A DNA stretch of 64,000 bases, from positions 50,803,155 through 50,867,154 of the forward strand of contig CM066994.1 in NCBI GenBank assembly GCA_033977485.1, given 5' to 3'. Positions 20,981 to 33,060 of this stretch are shown here, piece after piece. Source of the DNA: Hydrangea macrophylla. Taxonomy: Eukaryota; Streptophyta; Magnoliopsida; Cornales; Hydrangeaceae. Numbering within the stretch: the stretch's first letter is position 1; each line of letters begins with the position of its first letter. The position numbers and the translations under genes were made by a program. Below the pieces are notes generated by a model. It was given only the letters and a program-made list of their open reading frames with translations. It had not been told where the DNA came from and made no database searches.

Positions 20981-22500
20981 ATGCTAAACATTCAAGAGAT
21001 GGACCCGAGGGATGTGTGGAATGGGATCCGCCCGATTGAGGAGCTCGATCAAGTGGTGCTGGACCCCCAATTCCCCAACCTGTCCATCAGCATCGGCACT
21101 CTCCTTGGACCAAGCCTTAGAGAAAAGTTAATCCAGTTCCTGAGAGAGAGCCAAGACGTCTTCGCATGGAGCAATAAAGACATGCCCGGAGTTTATCCCC
21201 GGGTCATGTCCCACCGACTCAACATCGATCTGAGCAGCCGCCCGATAAAGCAGAAGAGGAGGGGTATGCCCCTGAAAGGCAATAAGTGGTACAAAGGAGG
21301 TTAGAAAGCTTCTTAAAGCAAATTCCATCCGTGAAGTACAATACCCCGACTAGCTAGCCAACGTGGTGCTAGTCAAGAAAAGCAACGGGAAGTCGAGGAT
21401 GTGCGTGGACTTCACCGACCTGAACAAGGCTTGCCCCAAGGATTGCTATCCACTGCCTAGGATAGACCTCCTTGTTGATGCCATGACCGGTCACTCACTC
21501 CTTTCGTTCATGGATGCCTACTTGGGATACAACCAGATCAGTATATATCCCGGGGACGAAGAGAAAAACTCTTTCATCACCGACTAGGGAACGTATTGCT
21601 ATAAGGTGATGCCCTTCGGCCTTAAGAATCCCGGGGCAACTTACCAATGCCTGGTCAACCATATGTTCAAAGATCTGATCGAGAAAATGATGGAGGTGTA
21701 TGTTGACGACCTCCTGGTCAAAAGTCATGACGAGTCTAACCATCTCGAGCACTTGGCTGGGGTCTTCAGCATCTTAAGAAGTTTCGGATAAGGTTGAACC
21801 CAACTAAGTGCACATTTGGAGTCTCATACGGAAGTTCATGGGATACGTAGTCAGCAGGCGGGGAATCGAGGCAAACCCCAATAAAATTCAAGCCATCATC
21901 AACATGCAATCACCCAGGTCAACGAAGGAAGTTCAAATTTTGGCCGGTCAGGTAGCAGTATTGAACAGATTCGTCTCCCAGGCAACCAACCGGTGCCTGC
22001 CATTCTTCAAAATTATCCGAAAGGATTTTCAGTGGTCAGAAGAATGTGAAGAGGCTTTTCTGGAACTCAAGAGGTACATGGCATCGCTTCCTCTACTCTC
22101 AACGCCCGTACCAAAGGAAGAGCTATTTCTCTACTTGGCAGTGTCACCCTCAACAATGAGCTTGGCATTGATCAGAGAGGAGTACGGGGTATACTACTTG
22201 GTCTACTACACTAGTTGAGCACTCTAGGGTGCTGAAAGCCGATATTCCCGAATAGAGAGCTCGCCTTTGCGCTTATCACCTCAGCTCGGCGGCTTCGCTT
22301 GTACTTCCAGGCCCATATCATGGTGGTCCTCATTGATCTGCCATTATGCAAGATTCTCTCCCGGCCTGAAATGTCTGGGAGACTCATGAAGTGGGCATTA
22401 GAATTGAAAGAATTTGAAGTGGTCTACAGACCATGTACAACAATCAAGGGGCAGGCCATGGCAGACTTCCTAGTAGAATTCACGTACCTGGAAGACTAGG
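20981..22500 (+). pseudogene. Tat reverse transcriptase and first RNase H
   Basis: RT is read across four frame segments: FAWSNKDMPGVYP, then VLVKKSNGKSRMCVDFTDLNKACP, then YKVMPFGLKN and catalytic YVDD at 21699-21710, then the RNase H region with FQWSEECEEAFLELK and the later VYRPCTTIKGQAMADFL. Stops at 21301, 21356, 21585, 21789 and 22216 break it. The YVDD catalytic pair is retained. Confidence 0.87.
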
Positions 22501-22519
22501 TTGAGAAGTTCGACCCGCC

Positions 22520-22930
22520 CGAGTTACCGCCCGAGCTGCAACCTGACACATTGACCTGGGTCCTTTATGTGGACGGGTCCTCACATAAGCAAGGTAGCAG
22601 GGCAGGGGTCATCCTGACCACATCCGATGGGATCTAACTAGAGTACGCCCTAAGGTTTGGGTTTCAAGCTTCCAATAATGAAGCCGAATATGAGGCTTTA
22701 TTGGTCGGGCTGCAGTTGGCTGCCTCAATGAGCGCACAACAAATTCAAGGGTACAATGACTCCCAGCTGGTTGTCAACCAAGTCTGCCAGGAATATGATG
22801 CTCGGGAGGACAACATGGTGGCCTACCTGGCCCTTGTCCGAACAGTCACAAAGAAGTTTAAAGGGTTCTCCATCACACAGATCCTGAGGGAAAAAAATAC
22901 TAGGGCCAATTGGTTGGCACGACTAGCGTC
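22520..22930 (+). pseudogene. Tat second (archaeal-type) RNase H
   Basis: WVLYVDGSSHKQGSRAGVIL, then a stop (TAA at 22636-22638), then FQASNNEAEYEALLVGLQ and YNDSQLVVNQV. The D...E...D residues typical of RNase HI are visible (VDGSS, NEAEYEAL, NDSQL). Its position after the first RNase H and before integrase defines the Tat arrangement. Confidence 0.85.
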
Positions 22931-24260
22931 ATCTTCAGAGTCGGACCTCCTGGGTATAAGGGTAGAATACCTATCCAAACCCAGTGTGTCCAACTCGGAA
23001 GGCATGGAAGTTGACCCAATTGACATAGGACCCAACTGGATGGATCCCATTATGACTTTCCTTAACACCGGGAGCCTGCCGTCCGGGAAGGATGAAGCCC
23101 GACACGTCAAATATCGAGCGGCTAGATACCACTTCATTGATGGTGTGCTGTATAAAAGAGGATTTACCATTCCTTACCTTCGATGCATCCACCCGACCCC
23201 AGGTCTAAGCAATTTTGTATGAGATCCGTGAAGGGGTGTGTGGAAGCCACATTGGGGGCCGGGCGCTCTCGCGCTGGGCCCTGTTGCAAGGTTATTACTA
23301 GCCAACATTGGTTCGGGACTCTCAAGAATATGTCAAACGGTGTGATAAGTGCCAAAAGCATGCCAACATGATCAACTGCCCGGGAGAACTCCAGACCCAA
23401 ATTCTCAGCCCTTGGCCGTTTGCTCAGTGGGGCATTGACATAGTTGAGCCCCTTCCTATGGCTAAGGGACAGGTCAAGTTTGCCGTCATCGCTGTAGACT
23501 ACTTTACCAAATAGGTAGAGCCGAGCCCTTGGCGACAATAACCGAGAAAAAGATGGAAAGATTTGTTGAAAGGAACATCCTTAGTAGGTTTGGCATACCC
23601 CGGGTACCAGTTAGTGACAATGGAAGATAGTTTGACACACCGGTATTTAGGCAGTTCTGCTTGGGTTATAGGATAGCGAATCACTACTCTTCACCCGAGC
23701 ACCCTCAAACTAACAGACAGGATGAAGTAACGAACCGAATGATTCTACTGTCCATTAAGACCAGGCTTAAGAGCGCCAAGGGACTCTAGGTAGAGGAATT
23801 ACCGACCCTTCTATGGGCCTATCATACCACTCACCGAGCAACAACAGGGGAGACCCCGTTTTACTCACCTATGGCTTCGAGGCGGTGGTCCCCATAGAGC
23901 TTGGACTGCCAATGTACCGGGTGGCATATTATACCGAGCAAGGCAATGAGGAAGCCTCAGACGAGGGTTCGACCTGGTGGAAGAGAAAAGGGACCGGGCA
24001 TATCTGAATGTAGCAGCCTACAAGCAACGGGTCTCACGATATTTCAATAGCAAAGTCAAGCACCACAATTTCCAAGTGGGAGACCTGGTCCTTAAGGCGG
24101 TAAACCAATCTACCAAAATCCTGGGCCACGGAAAGTTAGGGACAAATTGGGAAGGGGCCCTACAGGGTTACCCGGGTCAATAGGCCGGGAACCTACTGGT
24201 TACAGGCTCTGGACGGACAGGATCTGTCTCACCCTTGGAACGTGCAACACCTTCGCAAGT
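22931..24260 (+). pseudogene. Tat integrase
   Basis: The zinc-finger region has CDKCQKHAN near 23345. The core has WPFAQWGIDIVEPLP and FAVIAVDYFTK (first Asp), VPVSDNG (second Asp), and the third block HPQTNRQDEVTNR near 23701-23740. The C-terminal part contains VGDLVLKAV and ends near WLQALDGQDLSHPWN. At least six stops or frame changes. It would insert the cDNA into the genome. Confidence 0.82.
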
Positions 24261-24404
24261 ACTCTCAGTGAAGCGCGGATCAGTATTGGTTAGGGACTTT
24301 TATTTTTCAACAAATTGTAGCTCTCACCGAGTAATTATCATAGTTTTCATAAGGAATAAAGATTTATTTTTTACAAACGATGCTCCCTTCCGGATCTACA
24401 GCGT

Positions 24405-24490
24405 CGAGCTCGGGATCACACCCAAGGCACAAAAGACCTCGAGGTTACACCCGAGGTACAAAAGACCTCGAGGTCACACCCGAGGCACCA
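24405..24490. repeat. 33-bp tandem repeat downstream of Tat integrase
   Basis: Two and a half copies of a unit with CACACCCGAGGCACAAAAG and GACCTCGAGG. It holds CTCGAG palindromes. Confidence 0.75.
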
Positions 24491-24499
24491 ACTCCACTT

Positions 24500-25060
24500 A
24501 GGTTCATAACTTACGATGGGGGCGAACCCCTAGGTGACCAACAATAGAGGAGTCAAAGGACCCCAGAACTACCTACAATCCGGGTCGGTTACCTATAGTC
24601 ATTACCTCTACACATTCCCGCCTTAGTAAAAGCTTGGGGGTAGGAGGGAATAATGAACTAATACATGAAACCACACTGGGCATTAACAGGACTTAGAGTT
24701 AACTAAGTAAAACCCTTAAACATTCCTAAGTCGCAATAACAGGATTGAAATCCTACACTATCCCGAACGAGACCTACAAACCTCCTAACTATCAACGACT
24801 CAGGATAAATAAAAAGTACAGGTCCCTAGAAGACCAAGTGTTCCCTACTGGTCGTAGTCCTAAAACTTTTGCTAAGGCAGGGTTCTGATAAGACTCACAA
24901 CCGAGCGGGCAAGGGCAGTTATAAACAAACACAGGCATACAAGTACAAGAACATAAACATCTGCTGCAAAAGGTGACCTTAGAGGGCCTTTTCATTACTT
25001 GTTTAAAAGGAAATGTACAATGCCTAGGGAGCAATTATAGCAGCCTCCCAAAAAAAAAAA
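24500..25060. other. Tat 3' untranslated region
   Basis: Between integrase and the antisense ORF; no ORF or further repeat recognised. Confidence 0.5.
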
Positions 25061-25063
25061 GAG

Positions 25064-25807
25064 CTAAGGGTCATCAACAATGACCACCTCTTCGGTCTCC
25101 CGTGTCTCACCATCGGGAGCAACTCCACCTTCCTCAGCAGCTAGGGCCAGATCCTTCCAGAAGTTGGACTCTGCCCATGAGTATCTTGAGAGGTCCCAGT
25201 CAGGATGGTCCGCGGCCGCCCTTTCTGTCAGGTCGGCATAGCTCTTGAGGAAATCAATTTTGAACCCTTCATCATCCGCCTTTGCCGCATCCTCCCGAGC
25301 GGCTTCAGCATCGGCGATGGGTTTCGCCTCAACAGCCCTCCTGATATCCCCCTCGGTGGCCAAATCTTCTTGAGCCACTCCCAGATCCAAGGCTAGAGCC
25401 TTGGTCTTTTCTTTCTCTACTTTCAGGGCAAAGTCGGCAGCCTCCCAAGCCACCTTTTCCACAGAAAGAGTAGCCTCAGTAGTGGCCAACCTCTCTGCCA
25501 TCCTGGGCAAGAAGGTCTCGATCCCAGCCACCAAGTAACTAGACTGGAAAAAAAAGTGACCGAGTAGCCACCCCTGATAGGAAAATAGGGATGGGGGAGG
25601 TAAATTACTTACCAGATGGGAGATGCTGTACTACCACCCAGTCAAAGCCTCAGGTCCAGCCCTACACACCTATCAATCTAGCTCTGGAGCAGCACTGGCC
25701 GAATCCTTGACTGGGCATCATCCGCCACCTCCACCAAGGGTACCCCGGATAGTATGTCCACCGAGGGACGTGCAGTAGGGACGACTACCTCAACCCTGGG
25801 GGTAGAG
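25064..25807 (-). pseudogene. Antisense ORF of the Tat element, with a candidate intron
   Basis: On the minus strand 25543-25064 is open for 159 codons and stops after EEVVIVDDP. There is no ATG at its start; instead the sequence before 25543 reads TTTTTCCAG (acceptor) and a donor CTG/GTAAGT lies at 25613/25612, giving a 69-bp intron (25544-25612). The frames join in phase 0: EALTGW, a stop, YSISHL, then SSYLVAGIETFLPRMAERL. The downstream exon is Ala/Glu-rich and probably a coiled coil (EATLSVEKVAWEAADFALK), with a conserved-looking tail LSRYSWAESNFWKDL. Upstream exon sequence is cut at 25807 by the copia-2 LTR and contains stops. Antisense ORFs downstream of pol are documented in the Tat lineage; function unknown. 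Confidence 0.6.
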
Positions 25808-26084
25808 TGTTGGGTTTATGCCTTCAGACCATTACTTTATGTATGACATTAGCATTTTAATATGTGGATATTAGTTTTACATTTCATTATGTATGTTTCT
25901 TTCATGAGATGATTTTCAATCCTTAAGTATCATAGTAGGTAATTCGTGTGTGTATGAGATACATACAAGTGAGATATGAATTACCATCCTTTGATACTTA
26001 AAACATGTCACAGTGGATGATGAGACTGGATATCTCATCAGGTATACACTATAGCATAATTAACTACCATTGGATGGAGTGACT
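25808..26084 (+). mobile_element. Left part of outer copia-2 LTR
   Basis: Starts TGTTGGGTTTATGCC and follows the first 277 bp of the copia-2 LTR at 29017 with about 10 per cent differences. It is interrupted by the gypsy element at 26085; it resumes at 47147. Confidence 0.9.
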
Positions 26085-28278
26085 TATCACGCCCCGGAAC
26101 GGCAAAAATAGAGAAAAATAAATTTCTTTTTTGGGTCCAAAGGCAGTGACGGGTGAAGTCACATGATTGTCCACACCACGCAGTGCTAAGCGACAAGAAG
26201 TAATAGTGTAACAAGAATGTAATCTAGGTTCTAATCACAACGTAACATAAAGTCAACAGAAGTTACTAACTATTTACACATCAGAGTCTCGAATCAAATG
26301 TAACACAGCGGAAGTACAAATGTCAAGGCAATATATGCCTGACTACAAAAGGGTTCTAAAACAGTAAAGACAATTAACTACAATTCTAGTCTAGTCTTCA
26401 GTTGGCGTAAAGGTAGTCCTCGGCGTAGTAGTCTTCTTCGGTCTGACCTCCGTCAGGGTAGTTATTAGCAGGGACATCACAACCAGCATCATAGTCCTCG
26501 CTCGCAGGTCCTTCACCTGTATAGTCATAACCAGGGTGCGCTGGAACATAGAAATGTCCAGCGGCATAAACGCCGTCAGCTTAATGAAAGCTGAGTGAGT
26601 TAGATACTAACAGGGTATCAACTATTGAAGTTATTACAAGTTATAACACGATAATCATTATATTCAGTGAGGGTAACTCCTTTAAATCAAACCGATTATT
26701 CGATTACTAACGTCTTACTCATTTTAAGATTGATAACACGTTTTGATAGGGGAACAGACTCGACAGTAGTTCAACTCTATAAATACACCATTGCTCATCC
26801 ACCGCTTTTAAGAACATATGCACAGTCCACCGCATGTCATGGATACCACGTTAGTCCATCCCCCACTTTTAAGAACATATGCACAGTCCATCACATGTCA
26901 GGGACATAACGCTTTAATCAACAGTACATCATCCTATGCCATGACTTAGTGACGTCTACCAATGATCACGGTCCACCGCAGTCGTAGACACCTTCGTCTG
27001 TCTACCGCTTTTAAGAACATATGATTAGATCATCTGGCTATCTTAGGGCAAATGGTCCGGTTCACTGCAAGTCATAGACACCTTCGTCTGTCTACCGCTT
27101 TTAAGAACATATGATCGACCAAAGCCCGCCCACGCAAGGTTCTCGAATCTTAGCAAACCTACTTAAGTTCAACTCTATCATCGATACATGACAATCCCAA
27201 TGTGGCCTGACTACTCTGAATGAAATGAACGATAACTCCAAAGGATTTACGACTATTACGTTATCTACCGTCACAACATTATCCGTTAATCTTATCATTA
27301 CTACGATCCTACGTTGCATTAACTCATCATCACATCTGTATTACAATAATAAAGCATACTGGGAAATACTGAACAGTAAAGAAACAACTAACAAATAACA
27401 TAAGAAAACGGTATTCTGAAACTTCCAATCGATTGGTAAAAGGTTCAATCGATTGGTATAAAATTAGTATCAATCGATTGGAAAAAGGTTCAATCGATTG
27501 GATCATAATTAATGCCAATCGATTGCATAAAGTGTCAATCGATTGGGACCTGAAAGATGTCAATCGATTGGTAATAGGTTCAATCGATTGGAACTTTGTC
27601 TTCTTCATAGTGAAGACTGTCCAGCAACATATAAACGCGAATACATGGTTTCTTCTCCATTTCTTCATTTAAACGAGTCATAACATCAATGACAAGTTAC
27701 CCAGTAAGTTTAGGACTCACCTTAGGTGTCTAGGGTGTGTATAGGAATGAGTATTGAAGCTTGGAGCTTCAATGGTGGCTCCTCTCTCTCTCCTCTGCTC
27801 TGTCTCTCCTCTGTCTTCTTCTTTCTTCTTTTTCCTTCTTCTCTGGTCTTCTTCTCTTCACTCAATCCATGGATGTGTGTGTGTGGGTGTATGTATATAT
27901 GTATATGTGTGTATATATATGAGTGTATATATATATATAAACACACACACACACTCCCTCTCTCCTCTCTAATTTTTCTAAAAAGAAAAACGCAGGAAAA
28001 TGGCTCATATATATAGGGAGAAAGTGTTCACGTGGACAAACCCCAGCCAGAGCAAAAGAATCTGCCCAACTGCTTCCAATCGATTGGTAAAAGAGTCAAT
28101 CGATTGGTATAAAGTTCAATCGATTCGTATTAGGTATTAATGCTCCAATCGATTGATAAAAGTGTCAATTGATTAGTATCCAAATTATACCAAAGGTAAG
28201 GCCAAGCTCATACAAGTATTAAAAGAAACACACAGGGTCTTATTCACATAATATATAATAGAAATACAGAGTATTACA
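26085..28278 (-). repeat. 3' LTR of gypsy-F
   Basis: On the minus strand TGTAATAC to CATGATA (the terminal CA is mutated). It carries eight CAATCGATTG palindromes at 27424-27592 and five more, some imperfect, at 28075-28177, plus a TG/TA microsatellite at 27870-27955. Confidence 0.9.
27424..27592. repeat. Array of eight CAATCGATTG palindromes
   Basis: Eight copies of (C/T)CAATCGATTG(G/C) spaced about 20-25 bp with unrelated A-rich spacers. A second array follows at 28075-28177. The partner LTR has matching arrays at 46304-46473 and 46945-47043. Confidence 0.95.
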
Positions 28279-28291
28279 TCATCCACCACCT
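28279..28291 (-). other. Polypurine tract of gypsy-F
   Basis: Minus-strand AGGTGGTGGATGA directly before the LTR start TGTAATAC. Confidence 0.7.
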
Positions 28292-28330
28292 ATTAAAGAT
28301 TTCGTCCCCGAAATCCGAAGTAAGTAGGGT

Positions 28331-29016
28331 TCAAAACAAAAATGGAAACTTCTCTCGCATCTCCGACTCTAATTCCCATGAAGCTTCTCCTTTGTCGTGG
28401 TGCTTCCACTGAATCTTCACTATCGGAATCTCCTTGTTTATGAGCTTCTTCACTCCTCGGTCTAGAATACGCACTGGTCCTTCGTTGTATGTTACGTTCT
28501 TATTCACCTCGATATCTTCAAAACTGATCTCGTGCGCTGGGTTGTGGGCACATTTCCTCAACATGCTGATGTGGAACACGTTGTGCACTCCTGACATCTT
28601 CGATGGCAATGCAAGTCGATAAGCAACCTTCCCAACACGTTCTAGGATCTCAAATGGTCCAATGAATTGCGGCGATAACTTGCCTCTCTTCTGTCCGAAT
28701 CTGACGATACCTCGAACTGGCGAGACTTTGAGTAGTACATGATCTCCAACTGCAAACTCTAGATCTTTCCGTCGCTTGTCGGCATATTTCTTGTGTCTGG
28801 ATTGCACTGTCTTCATCTTTTCTTGTACAATCTGGATCTTCTCGCTGGTTTCTCGAATCATCTCAGGCCCAAGTAGTTGAGTATCTCCGACTTCGGCCCA
28901 ACATAGCGGCGATCGGCAAGGTCTTCCATACAAAGCTTCAAACGGCGCCATCCCTATGCTCGTGTGGTAGCTGTTGTTGTAGGCAAACTCGATCAAAGGT
29001 AGATGCGTCTCCCATG
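28331..29016 (-). pseudogene. gypsy-F integrase C-terminus and chromodomain
   Basis: Minus-strand reading starts at the copia-2 junction and runs without a stop to 28331: FAYNNSYHTSIGMAPFEALY, then the GPFEILERVG region, and a chromodomain-like end with VRILDRGVKKLINKEIP and ASWELESEMREKFP. Chromodomains on gypsy integrases bind modified histones and steer insertion. Before the copia inserted, this was continuous with 39637 onward: the Glu-Ser-Ser-Trp at the far junction joins Glu-Thr-His-Leu here. Intact in itself but separated from its N-terminus by 10.6 kb. Confidence 0.92.
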
Positions 29017-30516
29017 TGTTGGGTTTGTGCCCTCAAACCATTACTTTATATAAGAGACATTGACATTTTAATATATGGATATCAGCTTTACATTTCATTA
29101 TGTATGTTTCTTTCATGAGATGATTGTTTATCCTTAAGTATCATAGTAAGTAATTCGTGTATGTATGAGATACATACAAGTGAGATACGAATTACTATTC
29201 TTTGTTACTTAGAATGTGTCACAGTGGATGATGAAACTGGATATCTCATCAGGTTTACACTGTAGCATGATTAACTACCATTGGATGGAGTGATTAATCT
29301 CAATCACTAGAGTTTAACTCTTAGTTAACATGCTAGTGCTTATAGTGCATTGACGGACCTGAGCTTTCCTATTGACACTGAAGGCTGTCAATCAGTCGAT
29401 AGGAACTCATAACTTGTATAAGGTACGTGTTCTTAATCTTGAGACGTTTATGAACACAGACTGTGGATATGGCTGTTTTGATTTACCAATCAGTGAGGTC
29501 TATAGAAGATCAACACCTGGGTATCTTGGGTATGTCATATTCATAGGGTTGTGAACATAAATTGTCAAGATAGAATCTACCCTCTGTTTCAGAGTAAGCA
29601 TTCCCTTGAGAATGTCACCAAGTCGATTACTGAGTACTGCAGTCTTGTTGATAAGAGTTATCAACATGTTTGGTAATCATGAGAGGTGAATGGGACTCAA
29701 GGATTATAAGAAGTAATCATGATTCAGGTTGACAGTAACTGTTTATCCGACTACCTGAATATGATTGCGAATGCTGACGGTAGAGGGACATTAGTACAAC
29801 ATACAAGTCTAGTTATCGCTTCGGATATGTTCTTTTGCGTTGGAGTTCAGTTATCGTTTTATAGTAGAGTAAACGTTAACTGATCAGTCGATTAATTTGC
29901 TGATCAAAGAGTTTGGTCATGGGAATTAATCAACTGATCTGAGCCAACAATGAAGAGCCTAGGAGGTCCCACTCTTAGCTCCACCAGGATACTTGGAAAG
30001 ACACTTGAGGAAGCTGTCAAGACAAGTTCGATTGATTGAAGTATGTTCGATCGATTGAAGTCATGACAGGTTCGATCGATCGAGAATGGTTCGATCGATC
30101 GAAGGTTCGATCGATCAAAGTCACTTCGATCGGTCGAAGTCTAGGTCAGTTCTGGGAATCTATAAATAGGGCAGCTGCGTTCTGGAAAAGAAGTTCATCG
30201 TTTTGAACGTCAAAAGCTGCAGAAACTGTTTTAGAGTCCCAAACCTTCTCCTTCCTCTCCATTAGGGTTCCCACCAACCCTAGTCCTTCCTGCGAGCATC
30301 CATAGGAGTCATAAGAGTGAAGGCCATCTAGTGGAGGCTGCTGGAAGTTGAAGATTTCAGAATTGGGTTCAAGACACTAAGGTATAAATTCTTGTCCCCT
30401 CTTGTGCGCATCGATAGAGTTGACGAGTAGTAGATCCGGGCATGCCATTAAGTTTTATAGCTTGATTTTTCCGCTGCGAGTTTAAACTTAGAACTTAAAC
30501 CGGTTTTTCACCAACA
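29017..30516 (+). repeat. LTR 1 of copia-2
   Basis: 1500 bp, TGTTGGG to CACCAACA. TATA box TATAAATA at 30161-30168. Palindromic TTCGATCGATCGAA-type repeats lie just upstream at 30029-30145. Confidence 0.95.
30029..30145. repeat. Array of TTCGATCGATCGAA palindromes in LTR 1
   Basis: Six copies (perfect or one to three changes), ending about 15-20 bp before the TATA box. A further array lies in the leader at 30685-30985. Both arrays recur at 37241-37357 and 37897-38197. Confidence 0.95.
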
Positions 30517-32225
30517 ATTGGTATCAGAGCCACGCTCGTTTGGATCTATAGATGCGTTTTTGGAACACTATATTGATTTGCATGTTGATTTTAGAACTGT
30601 TTTCGAAACGGCATTGTCACAGATCTATTTTTGCAGTGTTATCGTAGCAGAGTACAAATCTGTGAATGTATGGGATGCAAGGCCAGTCGATCGATCGAAC
30701 ATGTTTCGATCGATCGAACATCCTCTGTACCCGAGCGATCGAACAGTTTCGAGCGATCGAACATTGATATGTTCGATCGATCGAATGACATTCGATCGAT
30801 CGAGACAGATTCTTTGTCAGGTTCTCTGTTTCACAGCTTTAAAGTGTTTTGAAATGAAAATCTTTAATTTTAAAGTATTCTGTAATTTTTTAAATCATTC
30901 TGTGAAATAGAATGTTCAAGCGATTGAACAGTGTTCAATCGATCGAAGGTTCGAGCGATCGAACAGACTTCGATCGATCGAACTGTGACAGAGGAGTAAG
31001 ATGCTGTTTTTAAGTTCTAATTCAGTATGTAAAGAGTTTATATACTGTGTGAATCAATTAAGTGTTCCAATATTACATATATTTGTTATGTATGTGTGGA
31101 TGCGTGTACGACTAACCCTTTTGCAGCTAGATTAGTCGCTATCTCCTATGGCACCAAGACTTTTAAATTTTTGTATTTAAACTGCTTGAGATTGGTGCAT
31201 GTTGTAATTTAAGTTTGGTTTGGTTTTAAGGCATATATAAAGGGCGCTGCGACTTCAATCCTACGAAAAGGAAAGTCGCACCTGTTTCCCTAGCCTTTTA
31301 TTTTGTTCTTGCTATTTCTATTTCTAGATAAATTGTAAGCTTCGAAAGAAGCATAGGACAAATGTAATAGAATTAGAAAATCCATGAAGATGGAGTAAGG
31401 AGCCATTGTCCATGAAGATGGAGCTGGAGGCGATCAAACCAAAAAGGAGGTTCTATGGAGATAGAGCCATGGGAGATAGAGGCATCGTTTGGATGTCTTT
31501 ATTTTCTATTTTAGTTTTTGTTTTATGTGCTTGGTTGTGATTGGCATTTAATTATATTGTTACTACTTGCATGCACGTAAAACAAGTTTTCTAAAATAAA
31601 ATTCAAAAACTGTTTTAACGCATTAGTAAACATTGGATGTTTATGGGTAATGTGTAAAAACAATTTTTACTAAAAAGCAAAATCCTTAATTTACTAAATC
31701 TAGTGGGAGAGGGTCTTATTAATAAACACCCACGATTTTCCATTAACGGTTCACTGTAAGATGAGTGGTGCATTCTGTGTCACCTCGCCAGGGGTGATCA
31801 TTCCATACGGAGGGTGCATTACTCATTGGTTACTAGATGTGAACTTCCTTTGATAGGATCAATCAGACGTGTCAGAGGGTGACCACCACACGGAGGCGCT
31901 ACTTGAGACGGTTGTGATTGGATCCTAGTTAATGGTACACACTAGCTAAACTATGGATAAGGGATCCTATATGGGGCATTATTCAGAAACTTAGAGATCA
32001 AAAAGGTTCGGAAGTCATAACTTATTTTGCAAGAGTTGCATAGCAGACAAGTCTTGATTAATCGAAAAATCGAAAATTGACCACCACACGGAGGCTTTAT
32101 TCTTTTTGTTTCGATATTCCGGCGACTTTATTTTAAAATAAGAGTTTTAAGGATTCTTTTATTTCAAAATGTCAAATTCTGATATCCATATTCATTTTGT
32201 CTTTTGATTTTTACAGTAAATCATA
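30517..32225 (+). other. copia-2 primer site and 1.7-kb leader
   Basis: TGGTATCAGAGC at 30519-30530 is a perfect initiator-tRNA site. The leader is unusually long and holds eleven or so GATCGATC-type repeats (30685-30985). No conserved ORF before the gag ATG at 32226; the short frame at 30518-30910 mostly reads the palindromes. Confidence 0.85.
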
Positions 32226-33060
32226 ATGTCTAGATCTGCATTTAGTCCACTTGCCACCATACTCACTCAAAACAAGTTAACTGGAAACAACTACACTGAA
32301 TGGAAACGTAACCTTGACATTGTGTTAACTGCGGAGGATCACATATATGTCCTCACCACCCCAAGCCCTGAAGAACCCGCGGCAAATGCTTCGGCAGCTG
32401 CCAGACGCGAGTTCGACAAATGGAAGAAGTTGAATGGAATGGCTCGTTGCTATATTCTGGCCTCAATGGCTGGTGTGTTGCAACACCAATTCCAATCGAA
32501 TGATTCTGCTAGTGACATTATCACATCCCTGAAAAAGATGTTTGGGGAGCATGGCAGGCCTGCCAGGTAGGTAGCCATGCAAAAGATAATGAGTGCAAAG
32601 ATGTCGGAAGGGACTCCAGTCAAGGAACATGTTTTAAAAATGATTGGTTATTTAAATGAGCTGGAGACCCTAGGTGCCAACATCGATGCACAGACCCAAG
32701 TTGATATGATCCTTAATTCGCTGTCGCCTTCATTCGCTCAATTTAAACTTAACTATAATATGAATCAAATGAATTTTTCAATGAGCGAATTGATGAGTTC
32801 TCTTTTGGCAGCGGAAGGGGTGATCAAACCTGGGGTCAACGTTTTGAACGTTGAGAAAAGCGCTTCGTCTTCCTGATCTACACCGAAAGGAAAGAAAGGG
32901 AAGAAGAAGGCTGGTACTGGTGGTCCAAGTGTTGGACCGGTCCCTAAGATTGCAAAATCTAAGGGAAAAGGTAAGGGCAATGGGAAGGTGGGTGGCCAAG
33001 GCAAAGGAAAGTGTTTCCAATGCGGTGAGAAGGGCCACTGGAAGAGGAACTGTCCAGAAT
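32226..33060 (+). pseudogene. copia-2 gag
   Basis: ATG at 32226. A single frame reads through two stops: TAG 32568-32570 and TGA 32874-32876. Recognisable are LTGNNYTEWKRNLDIVL near the start and KMSEGTPVKEHVLKMIGYL in the middle. A Lys/Gly-rich stretch then leads to the zinc knuckle [14 protein letters not shown] (about 33012-33053). The context of both stops (CAG and CGA in related elements, by inference) fits C-to-T change. Gag would package the RNA. Confidence 0.88.

Larger units (their letters stand above)
18362..25807 (+). mobile_element. Ty3/gypsy element, Tat lineage (dual RNase H), 3' end lost
   Basis: LTR 18362-19004, primer site TTGGCGTCATCTGTGG at 19007-19022, then gag, protease, RT, RNase H, a second archaeal-type RNase H and integrase, all plus strand. 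An antisense ORF follows at 25064-25543. A second RNase H between the first and integrase, plus an antisense ORF near the 3' end, are known Tat-lineage traits. The element stops at 25807 where a copia-2 LTR begins; its own 3' LTR is not found in the window. Confidence 0.8.

Noticed and set aside
27424..27592. CRISPR-like array (regular short repeats with spacers)
   Set aside because: Repeats are 10-12 bp palindromes with irregular spacers, in a plant LTR, and are duplicated in the partner LTR.
27726..28016. ORFs rich in Ser/Leu and Tyr/Ile in the gypsy-F LTR (also 46606-46843)
   Set aside because: Translations of CT- and TG/TA-rich simple sequence.
30518..30910. 130-codon ORF in the copia-2 leader (repeated at 37730-38122)
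   Set aside because: Starts without an ATG and mostly reads through GATCGATC repeats; identical duplication reflects the duplicated leader, not selection.
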